Source of the DNA: Thiomicrospira pelophila DSM 1534
GTDB lineage: Bacteria > Pseudomonadota > Gammaproteobacteria > Thiomicrospirales > Thiomicrospiraceae
Direction: 5' to 3'
DNA length: 64,000 nt
NCBI RefSeq assembly: GCF_000711195.1
Contig: NZ_JOMR01000001.1
Location: forward strand, 744,001 to 808,000
Positions 44,993-54,230 of the stretch are shown here, one piece after another; position 1 is the stretch's first letter; each line of letters begins with the position of its first letter. The translations under genes were made by a program, and so were the position numbers. The notes beneath the pieces are model-generated. The model saw nothing but the letters and a program-made list of their open reading frames with translations, did not search any database and was not told where the DNA came from.

Positions 44993-45678
44993 TGATGACA
45001 TCATTTTTAAGCAGACTGAGTTTAGTGATAGCGGCAATGGTGTTTCCTGTTAGCTTAGTGCTAGCGGCGGCGTCTTATAATATAGAGCTTGAAGCAGCCA
45101 ATAATGACATTCGAGATAAAGAGTCATTACAGCGTGGTGCCGTTCACTTTGCGAATTATTGTATGGCCTGTCACTCCGCTCAATACATGCGTTACAACCG
45201 TGTAGCTCGTGACTTGGGTTGGACGGATGAAGAGGTGGTTGAAAAACTAGCTTTTGGTCAGCGTTTACCAGTTGATCACATGATGAGCTTTATGGAAGAC
45301 GGTGTGTCAGAAAGCAAGTTTGGTATTGAGGCTCCCGATCTATCGTTGATGGCGCGTTTAAAAGGTAACGATTACATTTATACTTTTTTACGTGGTTACT
45401 ACCTGGAGAATGAAGGTGTTTGGGAACCGGGTAACTGGAACAATAAGGTATTGGAGGGTACTTCCATGCCAAATGTTCTAGAGTCGTTCCAGAAGCACTC
45501 TAGCCCAGAAGAGTATGAGCAAGTGACGCGTGATTTAGTTAACTTCTTAGATTATATTGCTGAACCCAATAAAGTAGAACGTTGGGATCTAGGTTGGAAG
45601 GTTATTTTATTCTTACTTGTATTATTGCTTCTAACCTATCTTCTCAAAAGAGAATATTGGCGAGATGTGAAGCATTAA
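44992..45678 (+). CDS. petC: Cytochrome c1
   Basis: This 228-residue protein has a signal peptide (about 1-25). It binds haem through CMACH in FANYCMACHSAQYMRYNR near residues 58-62. A Met ligand candidate lies in EGTSMPNVLE, and a C-terminal membrane anchor (about 202-219) holds it in the inner membrane. It starts at the petB stop (ATGATG, 1-base overlap) and completes the three-subunit bacterial bc1 complex. Confidence 0.96.
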   Translation: MMTSFLSRLSLVIAAMVFPVSLVLAAASYNIELEAANNDIRDKESLQRGAVHFANYCMACHSAQYMRYNRVARDLGWTDEEVVEKLAFGQRLPVDHMMSFMEDGVSESKFGIEAPDLSLMARLKGNDYIYTFLRGYYLENEGVWEPGNWNNKVLEGTSMPNVLESFQKHSSPEEYEQVTRDLVNFLDYIAEPNKVERWDLGWKVILFLLVLLLLTYLLKREYWRDVKH

Positions 45679-45679
45679 G

Positions 45680-45712
45680 AAAGGCCCGCTAGAGCGGGCC
45701 TTTTTATTTTGA
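45680..45712 (+). terminator. Rho-independent terminator of petABC
   Basis: AAAGGCCCGCT, two bases, then AGCGGGCCTTT and a T-rich run. It starts two bases after the petC stop codon and separates petABC from radA. Confidence 0.92.
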
Positions 45713-45743
45713 CAGCAAAACACTGAGTCTTTAAGGATTGAGT

Positions 45744-47108
45744 ATGGCGAAAGCAAAATCAGTATTTGTTTGTACGGACTGTGGCGCCGAGCACACTAAG
45801 TGGCAAGGCCAGTGCATGGAATGCGGTGCTTGGAATACGCTTAAAGAGCTTAAAATTTCAACGTCTAGCAAGTCAGCTTCGCGTTCTGTTCAAGGGTATA
45901 GTGGTAGCCAATCGAATCAAGTATTGTCAGTCAACGATATAGAGTTGGGCGAAGTACCACGTTTTTCGACCGGCATTTCAGAGCTGGATCGTGTGCTAGG
46001 TGGCGGAATCGTACCTGGATCGGTGGTGTTAATTGGTGGTGATCCAGGGGTGGGCAAATCCTCGATTTTGTTGCAGGTCATGTGTGGTTTGAGTCAGGCT
46101 ATTCCAGCGCTCTATGTAACTGGTGAAGAATCTCTACAACAAGTCGTCATGCGCGCGAAGCGTATGCAGCTGCCGGAAGATCATTTACGTTTATTGGCGG
46201 AAACGGAAGTGGAGCAAATAATTCGTTTTGCGCAACAAGAGTCGCCCAAGGTGATGGTAGTGGATTCGATTCAGACCATGCAGCTAGCTGAAGTTGGGAC
46301 GGCGGCCGGAGGGGTAACTCAGGTGAGAGAATCGGCCGCCTATCTAACACGCTTTGCGAAACAAAATAATATTGCAGTATTCCTGGTTGGGCATGTAACA
46401 AAATCCGGTGAAGTGGCTGGCCCTCGTGTGCTGGAGCATATTGTGGATAGTGTTTTATTTTTAGAGGGTCAATCTGATAGCCGCTTTAGAACTTTAAGGG
46501 CGATAAAAAACCGCTTTGGTGCAGTGAATGAGTTGGGCGTATTTGCCATGACTGAGTTAGGGCTAAAACAGGTTAAAAATCCTTCAGCTATTTTCTTATC
46601 GCGTGCCAATGAACCCGCACCCGGTTCGGTAGTAATGGTGATTTGGGAGGGCTCGCGCCCTTTGTTGGTAGAAATTCAAGCCTTAGTGGATGAGTCACCT
46701 TATGGCAGTCCGCGTCGTGTAAGTGTGGGGTTGGACTCAAATCGAATTGCAATGTTGTTAGCTGTTATGCATCGTCATGGCGGTATACAAGCGGCTGACC
46801 AGGATGTTTATGTGAATGTGGTGGGCGGGATTAAAGTATCGGAAACCAGTGCAGATTTAGCTTTATTGGTGGCGATTCTATCCAGTATGCGCAATAAACC
46901 ACTCGATCAGGATTTAATTGTATTTGGTGAAGTTGGTTTGGCAGGCGAGATCCGGCCAGTTCCAAGTGGTCAAGAGCGCATTTTTGAAGCCGGTAAGCAC
47001 GGATTTAAACGGGCGATTGTTCCTATGGCGAATATCCCAAAAGGCGGGGTTGCAGGTATGGAATTGATCGGGGTACATAATTTAGCGCAAGCTTTAGATC
47101 AATTATGA
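45744..47108 (+). CDS. radA: DNA repair protein RadA
   Basis: This 454-residue branch-migration ATPase works with RecA. It has an N-terminal four-Cys zinc finger (CTDCGAEHTKWQGQCMECG), Walker A GGDPGVGKS near 92-100, the RadA-specific KNRFG motif and a C-terminal Lon-like domain (ADQDVYVNVVGGIKVSETSADLALLVAILSS). The ATG at 45744 follows AAGGA (45733-45737); the TTG at 45738 is too close to it. The serine and lysine of the Lon catalytic dyad are not evident, as usual for RadA. Confidence 0.97.
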   Translation: MAKAKSVFVCTDCGAEHTKWQGQCMECGAWNTLKELKISTSSKSASRSVQGYSGSQSNQVLSVNDIELGEVPRFSTGISELDRVLGGGIVPGSVVLIGGDPGVGKSSILLQVMCGLSQAIPALYVTGEESLQQVVMRAKRMQLPEDHLRLLAETEVEQIIRFAQQESPKVMVVDSIQTMQLAEVGTAAGGVTQVRESAAYLTRFAKQNNIAVFLVGHVTKSGEVAGPRVLEHIVDSVLFLEGQSDSRFRTLRAIKNRFGAVNELGVFAMTELGLKQVKNPSAIFLSRANEPAPGSVVMVIWEGSRPLLVEIQALVDESPYGSPRRVSVGLDSNRIAMLLAVMHRHGGIQAADQDVYVNVVGGIKVSETSADLALLVAILSSMRNKPLDQDLIVFGEVGLAGEIRPVPSGQERIFEAGKHGFKRAIVPMANIPKGGVAGMELIGVHNLAQALDQL

Positions 47109-47187
47109 ATGGATTGTGTAAAAGACCTTCCACTTATCAAGACCAATAGGCTAGAATAAATTTCAATTTGTTTTTAAGAGATATGCC

Positions 47188-49422
47188 ATGCCTGCCAACT
47201 CGGCTTTAAACGAACTTTATGCCAACTCGCCTTTGGCCGTCGCCTTGGCTGTTTGCAATGATGAGTCGCACTGGCGTATCAGCTGGCAAAATCAAACCGC
47301 CCACTCGCTATGGGGGCATTATGACCTCAACTTAGATCTAGAACTGAAGTTACAACTATTAAGCGCGATGCAGCGTAACGGTGTTTCGACTTTTCAGCAT
47401 GCTTTAAAAGGTTGGGTAGAAGCTTGTCACTTTACGTTGGTGCATTATAAAAATGGAATTCTAATCCAATTTATGATGTCGGGGGCTCATACAGAAAGTT
47501 TTAATCCAGAATGTGCAGAAGATCAGATATACCGAACGGTATCAGATGCGGCGGGTTTGGGTTTGCTGGATTGGGACTTAAAACAAGATTTGATCCGTTA
47601 CAGTGATCGGTTTTATCAAATGTGTGACATTTCACCGGTTGAACTGGGTCAGACAAAAGTCAAATTTATGGCGCGTGTCCATCCTCAAGATAGGGTTCGG
47701 GTAGAAGATGCCTTGTTTGCGCACCTTGAGGCACGTTGGCCATTCAATGTAACGTTCCGCTTTAAGACTTCTAGCCAAAGTTTTGTCTGGATGCAAATGA
47801 CTGGGCAAGCCAGCTGGCAAACAGAGACTAATCAAGCGTACCGTTTAATGGGATCGGTTCGCGATGTTTCAGACGCTAAGCGATTAGAACAGACGGTTAG
47901 GCAGCGGGAGGCTTTAATTGAGCAAGTTTTAGATGCGCTTCCTATCAGTATCTACGTTAAAGATGCTCAAGGATGTTTCCGTTTTTACAGCAAGCAAACC
48001 GAACAGATAACCGGAGTTGAACGCAATCGTGCGATTGGTCGCACCGATTTCGAGGTGTTTCCTATTGATTTAGCGCGTAAGTTTGTGGATGATGATCGAC
48101 AGGCCAAACAAGGTGGCAAGTTGATTGTGTCGGAAGAACAACTAACCCTAATGGGTCAAACACGCTGGCTGCTAACTGGCCGTGGCCCAATCCATATTCA
48201 GCGTCCGGACCAAGCCCCTGAAATTTGGATATTAGGATTCGCGCTGGACATTACAGACCGGCGAGAAATGGAGCAAGTGTTAGAGCAGGCGCGTCAAGAG
48301 GCCGAATCAGCGGCCAATGCCAAGTCTGAGTTTTTGTCAGTAATGAGTCATGAAATTCGCACGCCATTAAATGCCGTAATTGGCATGTCGGGTTTATTGT
48401 TAGACCAAGAGTTGGACTCGGAGCAGAAGAGCCAAGCTGAAATGATTCAGCGCTCTGGTCAACATTTACTTCACTTAGTCAACGATATTCTGGACTTTAA
48501 TAAGTTAGAAGCGGGTCGGGTTGAATTAGAACATCAGGCTTTCGATTTAAATCAACTGATTGATACCGTTATTGAAATGGTTAAACCTAGTGCCGAAGCT
48601 AAGGACGTAGAGTTGTTGGTTGATAAGCAACCAGACCTGATGACTCATATAAAAGGCGATCCGGCGCGATTACGTCAGGTTTTGCTTAACCTGCTGGGTA
48701 ACGCAATTAAATTTACTGAAAAAGGTTCGGTCACCTTAAAAGTAATCGCTGTTGACCATCGAATCCGTTTTGAGGTCAAGGACACAGGTATTGGCATTGC
48801 GGAGGATAAATTACAGCGATTATTTGATGCTTTTACTCAAGCTGATGCGTCTACTAGCCGAAAATATGGGGGGACAGGGCTGGGCTTGTCCATCAGTAAA
48901 AAATTGGCTCAAGCGATGCACGGAGACATCGGTGCACGTAGTCGATTAGGGGTTGGCAGTTGTTTTTGGTTTGAAGTACCTTGTGAGCGCGCAAACCCAG
49001 ATGAACTTGAGTCAGAAATCGGTCAGTCTGATTACCTGAAACAACATTCATTATCAATTCTAGTGGCTGAAGATAACCCATCTAATCAGCTTTTAATTCA
49101 AGCAATTCTTACCAAATTAAATCATCGAACAGTCTTAGCTGAAAATGGACTGGAAGTGCTAGCACAGCTGAATAAGCCAGGCTCAAAGTTCGATTTAATT
49201 CTAATGGATATGCAAATGCCAGAAATGGATGGCTTAGAGGCCACGCAGAAGATTCGCAATCACGAAAACCAAAACGTGGCTTGTATTCCGATTATTGCTT
49301 TAACCGCGAACGCGATGTTTGGCGATCGTGAAAAAGTTATCTCCGCTGGCATGAATGATTATTTAAGTAAGCCAATAGATGTCGAAGCACTTCAAAGGGT
49401 TCTCTGGCGTTGGAGCCGTTAA
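47188..49422 (+). CDS. Hybrid sensor histidine kinase (PAS-PAS-HisKA-HATPase-REC)
   Basis: This 744-residue protein has no membrane segments and is cytosolic. An N-terminal region of unknown fold (about 1-105) precedes two PAS domains (about 110-225 and 240-355). The phosphoacceptor His is about residue 388 in MSHEIRTPLNAVIGMSG. The HATPase has NLLGNAIKFT, DTGIGI and GGTGLGLSIS. The receiver has EDNPSN and the acceptor Asp near 674 in LILMDMQMPEMDG. No DNA-binding or Hpt partner lies nearby, so the downstream target is unknown. The bases between radA and this gene (47109-47187) show no clear promoter. Confidence 0.92.
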   Translation: MPANSALNELYANSPLAVALAVCNDESHWRISWQNQTAHSLWGHYDLNLDLELKLQLLSAMQRNGVSTFQHALKGWVEACHFTLVHYKNGILIQFMMSGAHTESFNPECAEDQIYRTVSDAAGLGLLDWDLKQDLIRYSDRFYQMCDISPVELGQTKVKFMARVHPQDRVRVEDALFAHLEARWPFNVTFRFKTSSQSFVWMQMTGQASWQTETNQAYRLMGSVRDVSDAKRLEQTVRQREALIEQVLDALPISIYVKDAQGCFRFYSKQTEQITGVERNRAIGRTDFEVFPIDLARKFVDDDRQAKQGGKLIVSEEQLTLMGQTRWLLTGRGPIHIQRPDQAPEIWILGFALDITDRREMEQVLEQARQEAESAANAKSEFLSVMSHEIRTPLNAVIGMSGLLLDQELDSEQKSQAEMIQRSGQHLLHLVNDILDFNKLEAGRVELEHQAFDLNQLIDTVIEMVKPSAEAKDVELLVDKQPDLMTHIKGDPARLRQVLLNLLGNAIKFTEKGSVTLKVIAVDHRIRFEVKDTGIGIAEDKLQRLFDAFTQADASTSRKYGGTGLGLSISKKLAQAMHGDIGARSRLGVGSCFWFEVPCERANPDELESEIGQSDYLKQHSLSILVAEDNPSNQLLIQAILTKLNHRTVLAENGLEVLAQLNKPGSKFDLILMDMQMPEMDGLEATQKIRNHENQNVACIPIIALTANAMFGDREKVISAGMNDYLSKPIDVEALQRVLWRWSR

Positions 49423-49461
49423 AGACAGTTTTGTTTGAGAAGACTTTTTATAGTTAACGAA

Positions 49462-50271
49462 TTACTGCTGAGTCTGAATCCACTCATGCCACAAGGAAAG
49501 CGTACTTTGATTAATCGCGGCTACGGCTGAACGCTTGCCGATTTTATTTTGAAAAACCGCTTCAGCGTCTAAGCTGCAACTGGCTCCTCCAGCCTCTTCT
49601 AATATTAACCAGCCCGCTGCATAATCCCATAAGCTTTGATTGCCATGCAGGTAAATCTGACCGCGCCCTGCAGCAATCCAGCACCAATCTAAAGCTACCG
49701 AGCCAAAGCTACGTTGCGAGGCGTATGGCGCTTGGGTGGCTAATACGGTGGCTAAGGGAGCGTCTAAGCGTTTAAAGTCGATAATCCCTACACAGCGTTT
49801 TAAAGGCGGGGTAATTTGGGGACTGTTGAGTGGTTGATCATTGAGTTCAGCACCTAATCCTACGCGGGCACTGAATAATTCATCTCTAGCCGGATCATAT
49901 ACCAGACCCGCTACCGGTTTTCCAGCAATCAACAAAGCGAGAGATACGCTAAAAAAAGGTATATGATTTGCAAAATTAGTGGTGCCATCTACAGGGTCTA
50001 GAACCCAGCAGCCATTGGGATGATCTAGTGCCGCCTGCTGTATTTCTAAAGATGATTCTTCACCTAGTAAAGCAAATTCAGGCCACTCGCGTTTAAGCAG
50101 TTGGGTTACTTGTTGTTGCATGGATGTATCCGCCTCAGTAAGCAAGGAACCGTCTTTTTTAACTTCATAACCTATTTGGTTAAACCGGCTCATTACTTCT
50201 TGCTTGGCTAGGCTTACAATGGCTTGTTTGAGGCCTGACCAGGCCTGGTTGTCGACAAATGGGTGGGACAT
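49462..50271 (-). CDS. Inositol monophosphatase family protein (SuhB-like)
   Basis: This 269-residue Mg2+-dependent phosphatase has the family motifs GEESSL near 70, DPVDGTTNFANHIPFFSVSLAL near 92-113 and WDYAAGWLILEEAGG near 217-231. These supply all three metal sites. Size and the WDYAAG motif fit inositol monophosphatase/SuhB better than CysQ, but SuhB is usually next to other genes, so the symbol is left open. It follows the CorB-like gene on the same strand by 12 bases. A palindrome lies in codons 8-10. Confidence 0.85.
   Translation of the reverse strand: MSHPFVDNQAWSGLKQAIVSLAKQEVMSRFNQIGYEVKKDGSLLTEADTSMQQQVTQLLKREWPEFALLGEESSLEIQQAALDHPNGCWVLDPVDGTTNFANHIPFFSVSLALLIAGKPVAGLVYDPARDELFSARVGLGAELNDQPLNSPQITPPLKRCVGIIDFKRLDAPLATVLATQAPYASQRSFGSVALDWCWIAAGRGQIYLHGNQSLWDYAAGWLILEEAGGASCSLDAEAVFQNKIGKRSAVAAINQSTLSLWHEWIQTQQ
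50239..50248. repeat. CCAGGCCTGG palindrome, copy 17
   Basis: 12-mer form near the 5' end of the phosphatase gene, read on the minus strand as Gln-Ala-Trp. An AGGCCTGA half-match sits 8 bases away at 50231. Confidence 0.95.
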
Positions 50272-50283
50272 AAAGCGCCGCCT

Positions 50284-51570
50284 TTAGTTTGTTTTGTTTC
50301 GGTTGGTATCAATTAAACTGAGTTTGATTTTATCAATTGCGTTTTGAGATACATCTAAAACCTCAAGGCTATATTCACCAATCCGAATGCAAGTGCCCGC
50401 CGCCGGCAAAGTTTCTAAATGTTCTTGAATTAAACCATTTAGTGTTTTGGGGCCATCCGTGGGTAGGTCGAGAAAATAATCTTTGTTTAGGTCACGAATA
50501 AATTCGGCCGCATCTACGGTCATGGAGCCATCTGCATGGATTGCAACATGTTCAGACAGCTTTGCATTGGCGTCCGTTGAAAGCTTGCCCACAATTTCTT
50601 CTAGCAAATCTTCAAGTGTTAGTAAGCCTTGCAGCTCGCCGTACTCATCAACGATTAATGCCATGCGTCGCTTGTTTTTATGGAAGTTAGCTAACTGAGT
50701 GTTTAGCGGCGTGGTTTCTGGCACGTAGTAAGCCGGTCTTGCTAATTTGATGATATCTTTTAGAGTGATTCCAGGTTTCATTAGAGTCGGCAATGCACGG
50801 CGTAAATTGAGTATGCCAACTAAATCTGCATCAAACGTGCCGCGATATAAAGGAACTCGAGTATATGAGGAGTTTTGAATTGACTTTAAGAAGTCTTCAA
50901 ATGGTTGATCCACATCTACACCATAGATTTCTTGCTTTGGGATCATCACGTCTTCAACCGTGACGCTTTCTAAGCGTAAAATACTGGTTAACATGTCTCG
51001 ATATTGTTGTGGTAATTGACCCGTTGATTCATCAATTAAGGTCTGAAGTTCTTCATGGCTTAAAGAATGGTCAGCTTGGATTTTATTGACATGTATGCCA
51101 AACAAACGTAAAAAGCCATTCGCAAAAATATTCACAAACCAAACAATCGGACTGAATATTTTGAGCATTGGGTCAAGGATATAAGCCATTGGGAAAGCGA
51201 TTTTTTCTGGATATAAAGCGGCGACTGTTTTTGGTGCCACTTCAGAAAAAATTAAGATCAAGAGGGTTAATAGACCGGCGGCGATCGCAATACCGGCTTC
51301 ACCCATTAAGCGCAACGCAATAATGGTTGCGATGGATGAAGCGAAAATATTCACAAAGTTGTTGCCAAGCAAAATCACACCTAATAAACGGTCAGGCTTT
51401 TCAAGTAGCTTTTGGGCTTTGATGGCGGCACTGTGACCACTGTTCGCTTTATGCTTTAAGCGATAACGGTTGAGCGACATAAGGGCGGTTTCGGAACTTG
51501 AAAAAAGCGCCGATAAAACCATCATTAGAAATAAAATAAAGAATAACAAGGATAGAGGGATGTCGTTCAA
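50284..51570 (-). CDS. CNNM/CorB-type membrane protein (DUF21-CBS-CorC_HlyC)
   Basis: This 428-residue protein has an N-terminal DUF21 membrane domain (about 1-185, three or four helices, SALFSSSETALMSLNRYRLKHKA), a CBS pair (about 200-330, VEDVMIPKQEIYGVD and MALIVDEYGELQGLLTLEDLLEEIVG) and a C-terminal transporter-associated domain. The family includes CorB/YfjD and Mg2+ transport proteins. E. coli yfjD also lies near ypjD and ffh, so the context matches. Whether it moves Mg2+ is not proven. Confidence 0.92.
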   Translation of the reverse strand: MNDIPLSLLFFILFLMMVLSALFSSSETALMSLNRYRLKHKANSGHSAAIKAQKLLEKPDRLLGVILLGNNFVNIFASSIATIIALRLMGEAGIAIAAGLLTLLILIFSEVAPKTVAALYPEKIAFPMAYILDPMLKIFSPIVWFVNIFANGFLRLFGIHVNKIQADHSLSHEELQTLIDESTGQLPQQYRDMLTSILRLESVTVEDVMIPKQEIYGVDVDQPFEDFLKSIQNSSYTRVPLYRGTFDADLVGILNLRRALPTLMKPGITLKDIIKLARPAYYVPETTPLNTQLANFHKNKRRMALIVDEYGELQGLLTLEDLLEEIVGKLSTDANAKLSEHVAIHADGSMTVDAAEFIRDLNKDYFLDLPTDGPKTLNGLIQEHLETLPAAGTCIRIGEYSLEVLDVSQNAIDKIKLSLIDTNRNKTN

Positions 51571-51655
51571 AGTATTACCATTAAGTTTGAAAACAAGATT
51601 GGGATTATAACGAATTTTATAATCGAATGCATACTTAGGGTGTTCAGTCTAGTGC

Positions 51656-52450
51656 TTAAGCGTTAACTAGACCATAAACTGCCTGGGTGCCAATGTAACT
51701 GATAATCAAGAAACTATAGGCCCAGATGGTATAGCGCGCGGCTTTTTGGCCGCGCCAGCCAAATTGAAAGTGCCCCCACAAAAACAGGCTGTAGGTTAGC
51801 CACGCCAGTATCGAAAAGAAGGTTTTGTGCGCGATGTTTTGACTAAAAAAGTTATCAATAAAGTAAGCACCACTAAAAATTGCAAAGGTCAGAATCACAT
51901 AACCCAAAACAACTAATTGAATTAATGTTTTCTCCATGACTTGCAAAGGCGGCAAGGCGCGAATTAAGTTCGATAAGTTGCGACGCTGAAAGCGACGCTC
52001 TTGGGCAGAAAAAAGCACCGCTTGGGCGGTCGCTAAACCAAGAACACTGTAGGCAAAAATTGAAATAATGACATGAAAGCCAAGCGTATAATCAATGGGG
52101 TGAAAGTCACCGATAAACTGTGGGAATAACGTCACCATCGCGGCCAGTGGAAAAATAAAAATGCCTAAGGCTTCGGTGTGCTTGTTCAAATTAATGATAA
52201 GTAGGGCAAACACCCCGATCCAGCCAATTAAGGATAAGCCATTACCAAAACTAAAAATCATTGATTCCGGAGTAAACAAAGTCAGTGTTAAGGAAATGGT
52301 ATGTAGCACTAGTGCAAAAGTCGCCACGCCCAAAATCGGGCGGCGCAAAGAGCGAGAGGTGGTTTGGGTGTCGCGAATGCAGCGCAATAGATAATAGGTG
52401 CTCATTAAATAAAGCAAACTCGCCATAAGGGCGCTAAGGCTACTGATCAT
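51656..52450 (-). CDS. YpjD/CcsA-like inner-membrane protein
   Basis: This 264-residue protein has eight predicted membrane helices and belongs to the cytochrome c assembly (CcsA/HemX/YpjD) superfamily. It has the conserved His in HVIISIFAYSVLGLATAQAVLF and a late HKTFFSILAWLTYSLFLWGHFQFGWRGQKA motif that resembles the haem-handling region. The start MISSLSALM is chosen because AAGGAA lies upstream; the longer frame begins in the ffh promoter region. It is divergent from ffh, the usual arrangement. Its function in E. coli is unsettled. Confidence 0.88.
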   Translation of the reverse strand: MISSLSALMASLLYLMSTYYLLRCIRDTQTTSRSLRRPILGVATFALVLHTISLTLTLFTPESMIFSFGNGLSLIGWIGVFALLIINLNKHTEALGIFIFPLAAMVTLFPQFIGDFHPIDYTLGFHVIISIFAYSVLGLATAQAVLFSAQERRFQRRNLSNLIRALPPLQVMEKTLIQLVVLGYVILTFAIFSGAYFIDNFFSQNIAHKTFFSILAWLTYSLFLWGHFQFGWRGQKAARYTIWAYSFLIISYIGTQAVYGLVNA

Positions 52451-52535
52451 GCAAATTCCTTGTTTGTGACAGGGGTTCTTAGCATGCTGGACAGAGGCTA
52501 GCAATGCAAAGGTCTCGAAAAATCATCATATCCGC

Positions 52536-52541
52536 TATAAT
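52536..52541 (+). promoter_or_regulatory. Likely -10 element of the ffh promoter
   Basis: A perfect TATAAT sits at the centre of the 13-base palindrome CGCTATAATAGCG, 105 bases before ffh. The region about 17 bases upstream (TCTCGA) is a poor -35. Confidence 0.5.
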
Positions 52542-52578
52542 AGCGAAATTAAAAGTTATTGAGAAGGATTTCTCATAA

Positions 52579-52653
52579 ATGGACCGTCAAATAACACACC
52601 CTAAGCCAACTTTACCAACTTGGCTTAGAACATTGGAGAATCGTTATGTTTGA
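52579..52653 (+). CDS. Candidate 24-residue leader peptide upstream of ffh
   Basis: An ATG at 52579 opens a 24-codon frame (MDRQITHPKPTLPTWLRTLE, then NRYV) that ends at a TGA overlapping the first codons of ffh by 8 bases. AAGGA (52564-52568) stands 10 bases upstream. A hairpin, CTAAGCCAA (52601-52609) with TTGGCTTAG (52620-52628), lies inside the frame just before the ffh ribosome site. Translation through it could open the hairpin and couple to ffh. It is short and may be chance. Confidence 0.35.
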   Translation: MDRQITHPKPTLPTWLRTLENRYV

Positions 52654-54022
52654 TAATTTATCGGATCGTTTGGCGAAGACGCTGAAAACCATTCGCGGTC
52701 AAGGTCGCCTGACAGAAGATAATATTAAGGACGCCCTAAGGGATGTTCGCCGTGCGTTGCTAGAAGCGGACGTTGCCCTGCCTGTAGTAAAAAGCTTTAT
52801 TAATAAGGTACAAGAGCGCGCCTTAGGGCAAGAGGTTTCACTAGCCTTAAACCCAGGACAAGCCTTTGTTAAAGTGGTGCGTGAGCAACTGGCCGAAACC
52901 ATGGGGCAAGAAGTTGAGCCGCTTAACTTTAGTGTGGAGCCACCTGCGGTGATTATGGTAGCGGGTTTGCAAGGGGCAGGTAAAACCACATCGGTCGCTA
53001 AGTTGGCGCGCTGGTTAAAAGAGCGTGAGAAGAAAAAAGTTATGGTCGTGTCCGCCGACGTGTATCGTCCAGCCGCGATTAAGCAGTTAGAAACGCTGGC
53101 TCAACAAGTGGGAGTGGTTTTCTCACCATCTAGTGCGGATCAAAAGCCGGTTGATATCGTAGAGCGGGCGCGAGCCGAAGCCAAAAAACAATTTATGGAT
53201 GTGTTACTGGTGGATACCGCTGGTCGTATGCATGTTGATGAAGGCATGATGACCGAAATAAAGGCCTTACATCAAGCGATTAAGCCGATCGAAACCTTGT
53301 TTGTAGTGGATGCCATGACAGGTCAAGATGCCGCTAATACAGCTAAAGCTTTCCATGATGCTTTGCCTTTAACTGGCGTAATTTTGACCAAAACTGATGG
53401 TGATGCACGAGGTGGTGCAGCATTATCAATTCGTGAAGTAACTGGCAAGCCCATTAAATTTATTGGTGCGGGAGAAAAAACTGAAGCGTTGGAGCTTTTC
53501 CATCCAGATCGTATGGCCGGTCGTATTTTGGGGATGGGTGATGTTTTAAGCTTGATTGAAGAAGCCGAAACCAAAATCGATCAAAAAAAGGCACAAGCCT
53601 TTGCACAAAAAATCCAAAAAACCGGTCAATTTGATTTGGAAGACTTTCGTCAACAGTTGCAACAAATCCAAGGTATGGGTGGGATTGGTGGTTTGATGGG
53701 TAAATTACCCGGAATGGGGCAGCTCAAAAACCAAATGCAAGAAGGTGTAGCGGAGAAAGAGTTTAAACGTTTAGAAGCGATTATTAACTCCATGACGCCA
53801 AAAGAACGCGCTTATCCTACTCTGCTAAAAGGTTCGCGTAAGCGTCGAATCGCCGCGGGTTCGGGCACGCAGGTTCAAGACGTTAATAAATTACTCAAGC
53901 AGTTTGAGCAAATGCAGAAAATGATGAAAAAAGTCTCAAAAGGCGGCATGAAAAACATGATGCGGGGCATGGCCGGAAAATTACCACCTGGAATGGGTGG
54001 TATTGGCGGAATGCCAAGATAA
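52646..54022 (+). CDS. ffh: Signal recognition particle GTPase Ffh
   Basis: This 458-residue protein binds 4.5S RNA and signal sequences and targets membrane proteins to FtsY. The N-domain (about 1-90) is followed by the G-domain, with GLQGAGKTTSVAKLARWL near 107-124, DTAGRMHVDE and TKTDGDARGG. The Met-rich M-domain (about 300-458) ends GGMKNMMRGMAGKLPPGMGG. The full length is normal. The leader holds a hairpin and a small overlapping frame. Confidence 0.98.
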   Translation: MFDNLSDRLAKTLKTIRGQGRLTEDNIKDALRDVRRALLEADVALPVVKSFINKVQERALGQEVSLALNPGQAFVKVVREQLAETMGQEVEPLNFSVEPPAVIMVAGLQGAGKTTSVAKLARWLKEREKKKVMVVSADVYRPAAIKQLETLAQQVGVVFSPSSADQKPVDIVERARAEAKKQFMDVLLVDTAGRMHVDEGMMTEIKALHQAIKPIETLFVVDAMTGQDAANTAKAFHDALPLTGVILTKTDGDARGGAALSIREVTGKPIKFIGAGEKTEALELFHPDRMAGRILGMGDVLSLIEEAETKIDQKKAQAFAQKIQKTGQFDLEDFRQQLQQIQGMGGIGGLMGKLPGMGQLKNQMQEGVAEKEFKRLEAIINSMTPKERAYPTLLKGSRKRRIAAGSGTQVQDVNKLLKQFEQMQKMMKKVSKGGMKNMMRGMAGKLPPGMGGIGGMPR

Positions 54023-54072
54023 CCAACTTGGTCGTATGACTAGAGGCGTATTTAGCAAGCCTAATAAAAACT

Positions 54073-54101
54073 TTGCTTAACATTAAGCGCGCGTGTATAA
54101 T
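54073..54101 (+). promoter_or_regulatory. Sigma-70 promoter for the rpsP operon
   Basis: TTGCTT (54073-54078) and a perfect TATAAT (54096-54101) are 17 bases apart. The -10 lies between the arms GCGCGTG and CACGCGC of a short inverted repeat, which could also serve as weak termination of ffh. About 125 bases of leader precede rpsP. Confidence 0.75.
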
Positions 54102-54133
54102 CACGCGCTTACTTGATGCGCCTAAAATCGTGT

Positions 54134-54200
54134 CAACCCATCACCAGGCCTGGTTCTGGTGACTGTAAACTAGAAGAATTTGTTGATGGGGTTTCCTGTC
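54134..54200 (+). promoter_or_regulatory. Structured leader of rpsP with nested inverted repeats
   Basis: An outer pairing, CAACCCATCA (about 54134-54143) with TGATGGGGTT (about 54184-54194, one bulge), encloses an inner stem TCACCAG / CTGGTGA whose 5' arm contains the palindrome. The fold would bring the ribosome site region close to a long helix. This may regulate S16 operon translation; I cannot compute stability. Confidence 0.4.
54144..54153. repeat. CCAGGCCTGG palindrome, copy 18 (intergenic)
   Basis: 12-mer form in the rpsP 5' leader, 43 bases downstream of the -10 element. Confidence 0.95.
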
Positions 54201-54230
54201 ATCGCCTGATTAACCATAAGGAGATACACA

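Noticed and set aside
49423-49461. Hairpin terminator between the hybrid kinase and the phosphatase gene
   Set aside because: Only a few bases pair (AAGAC/GACTT-like) and no convincing stem can be drawn.
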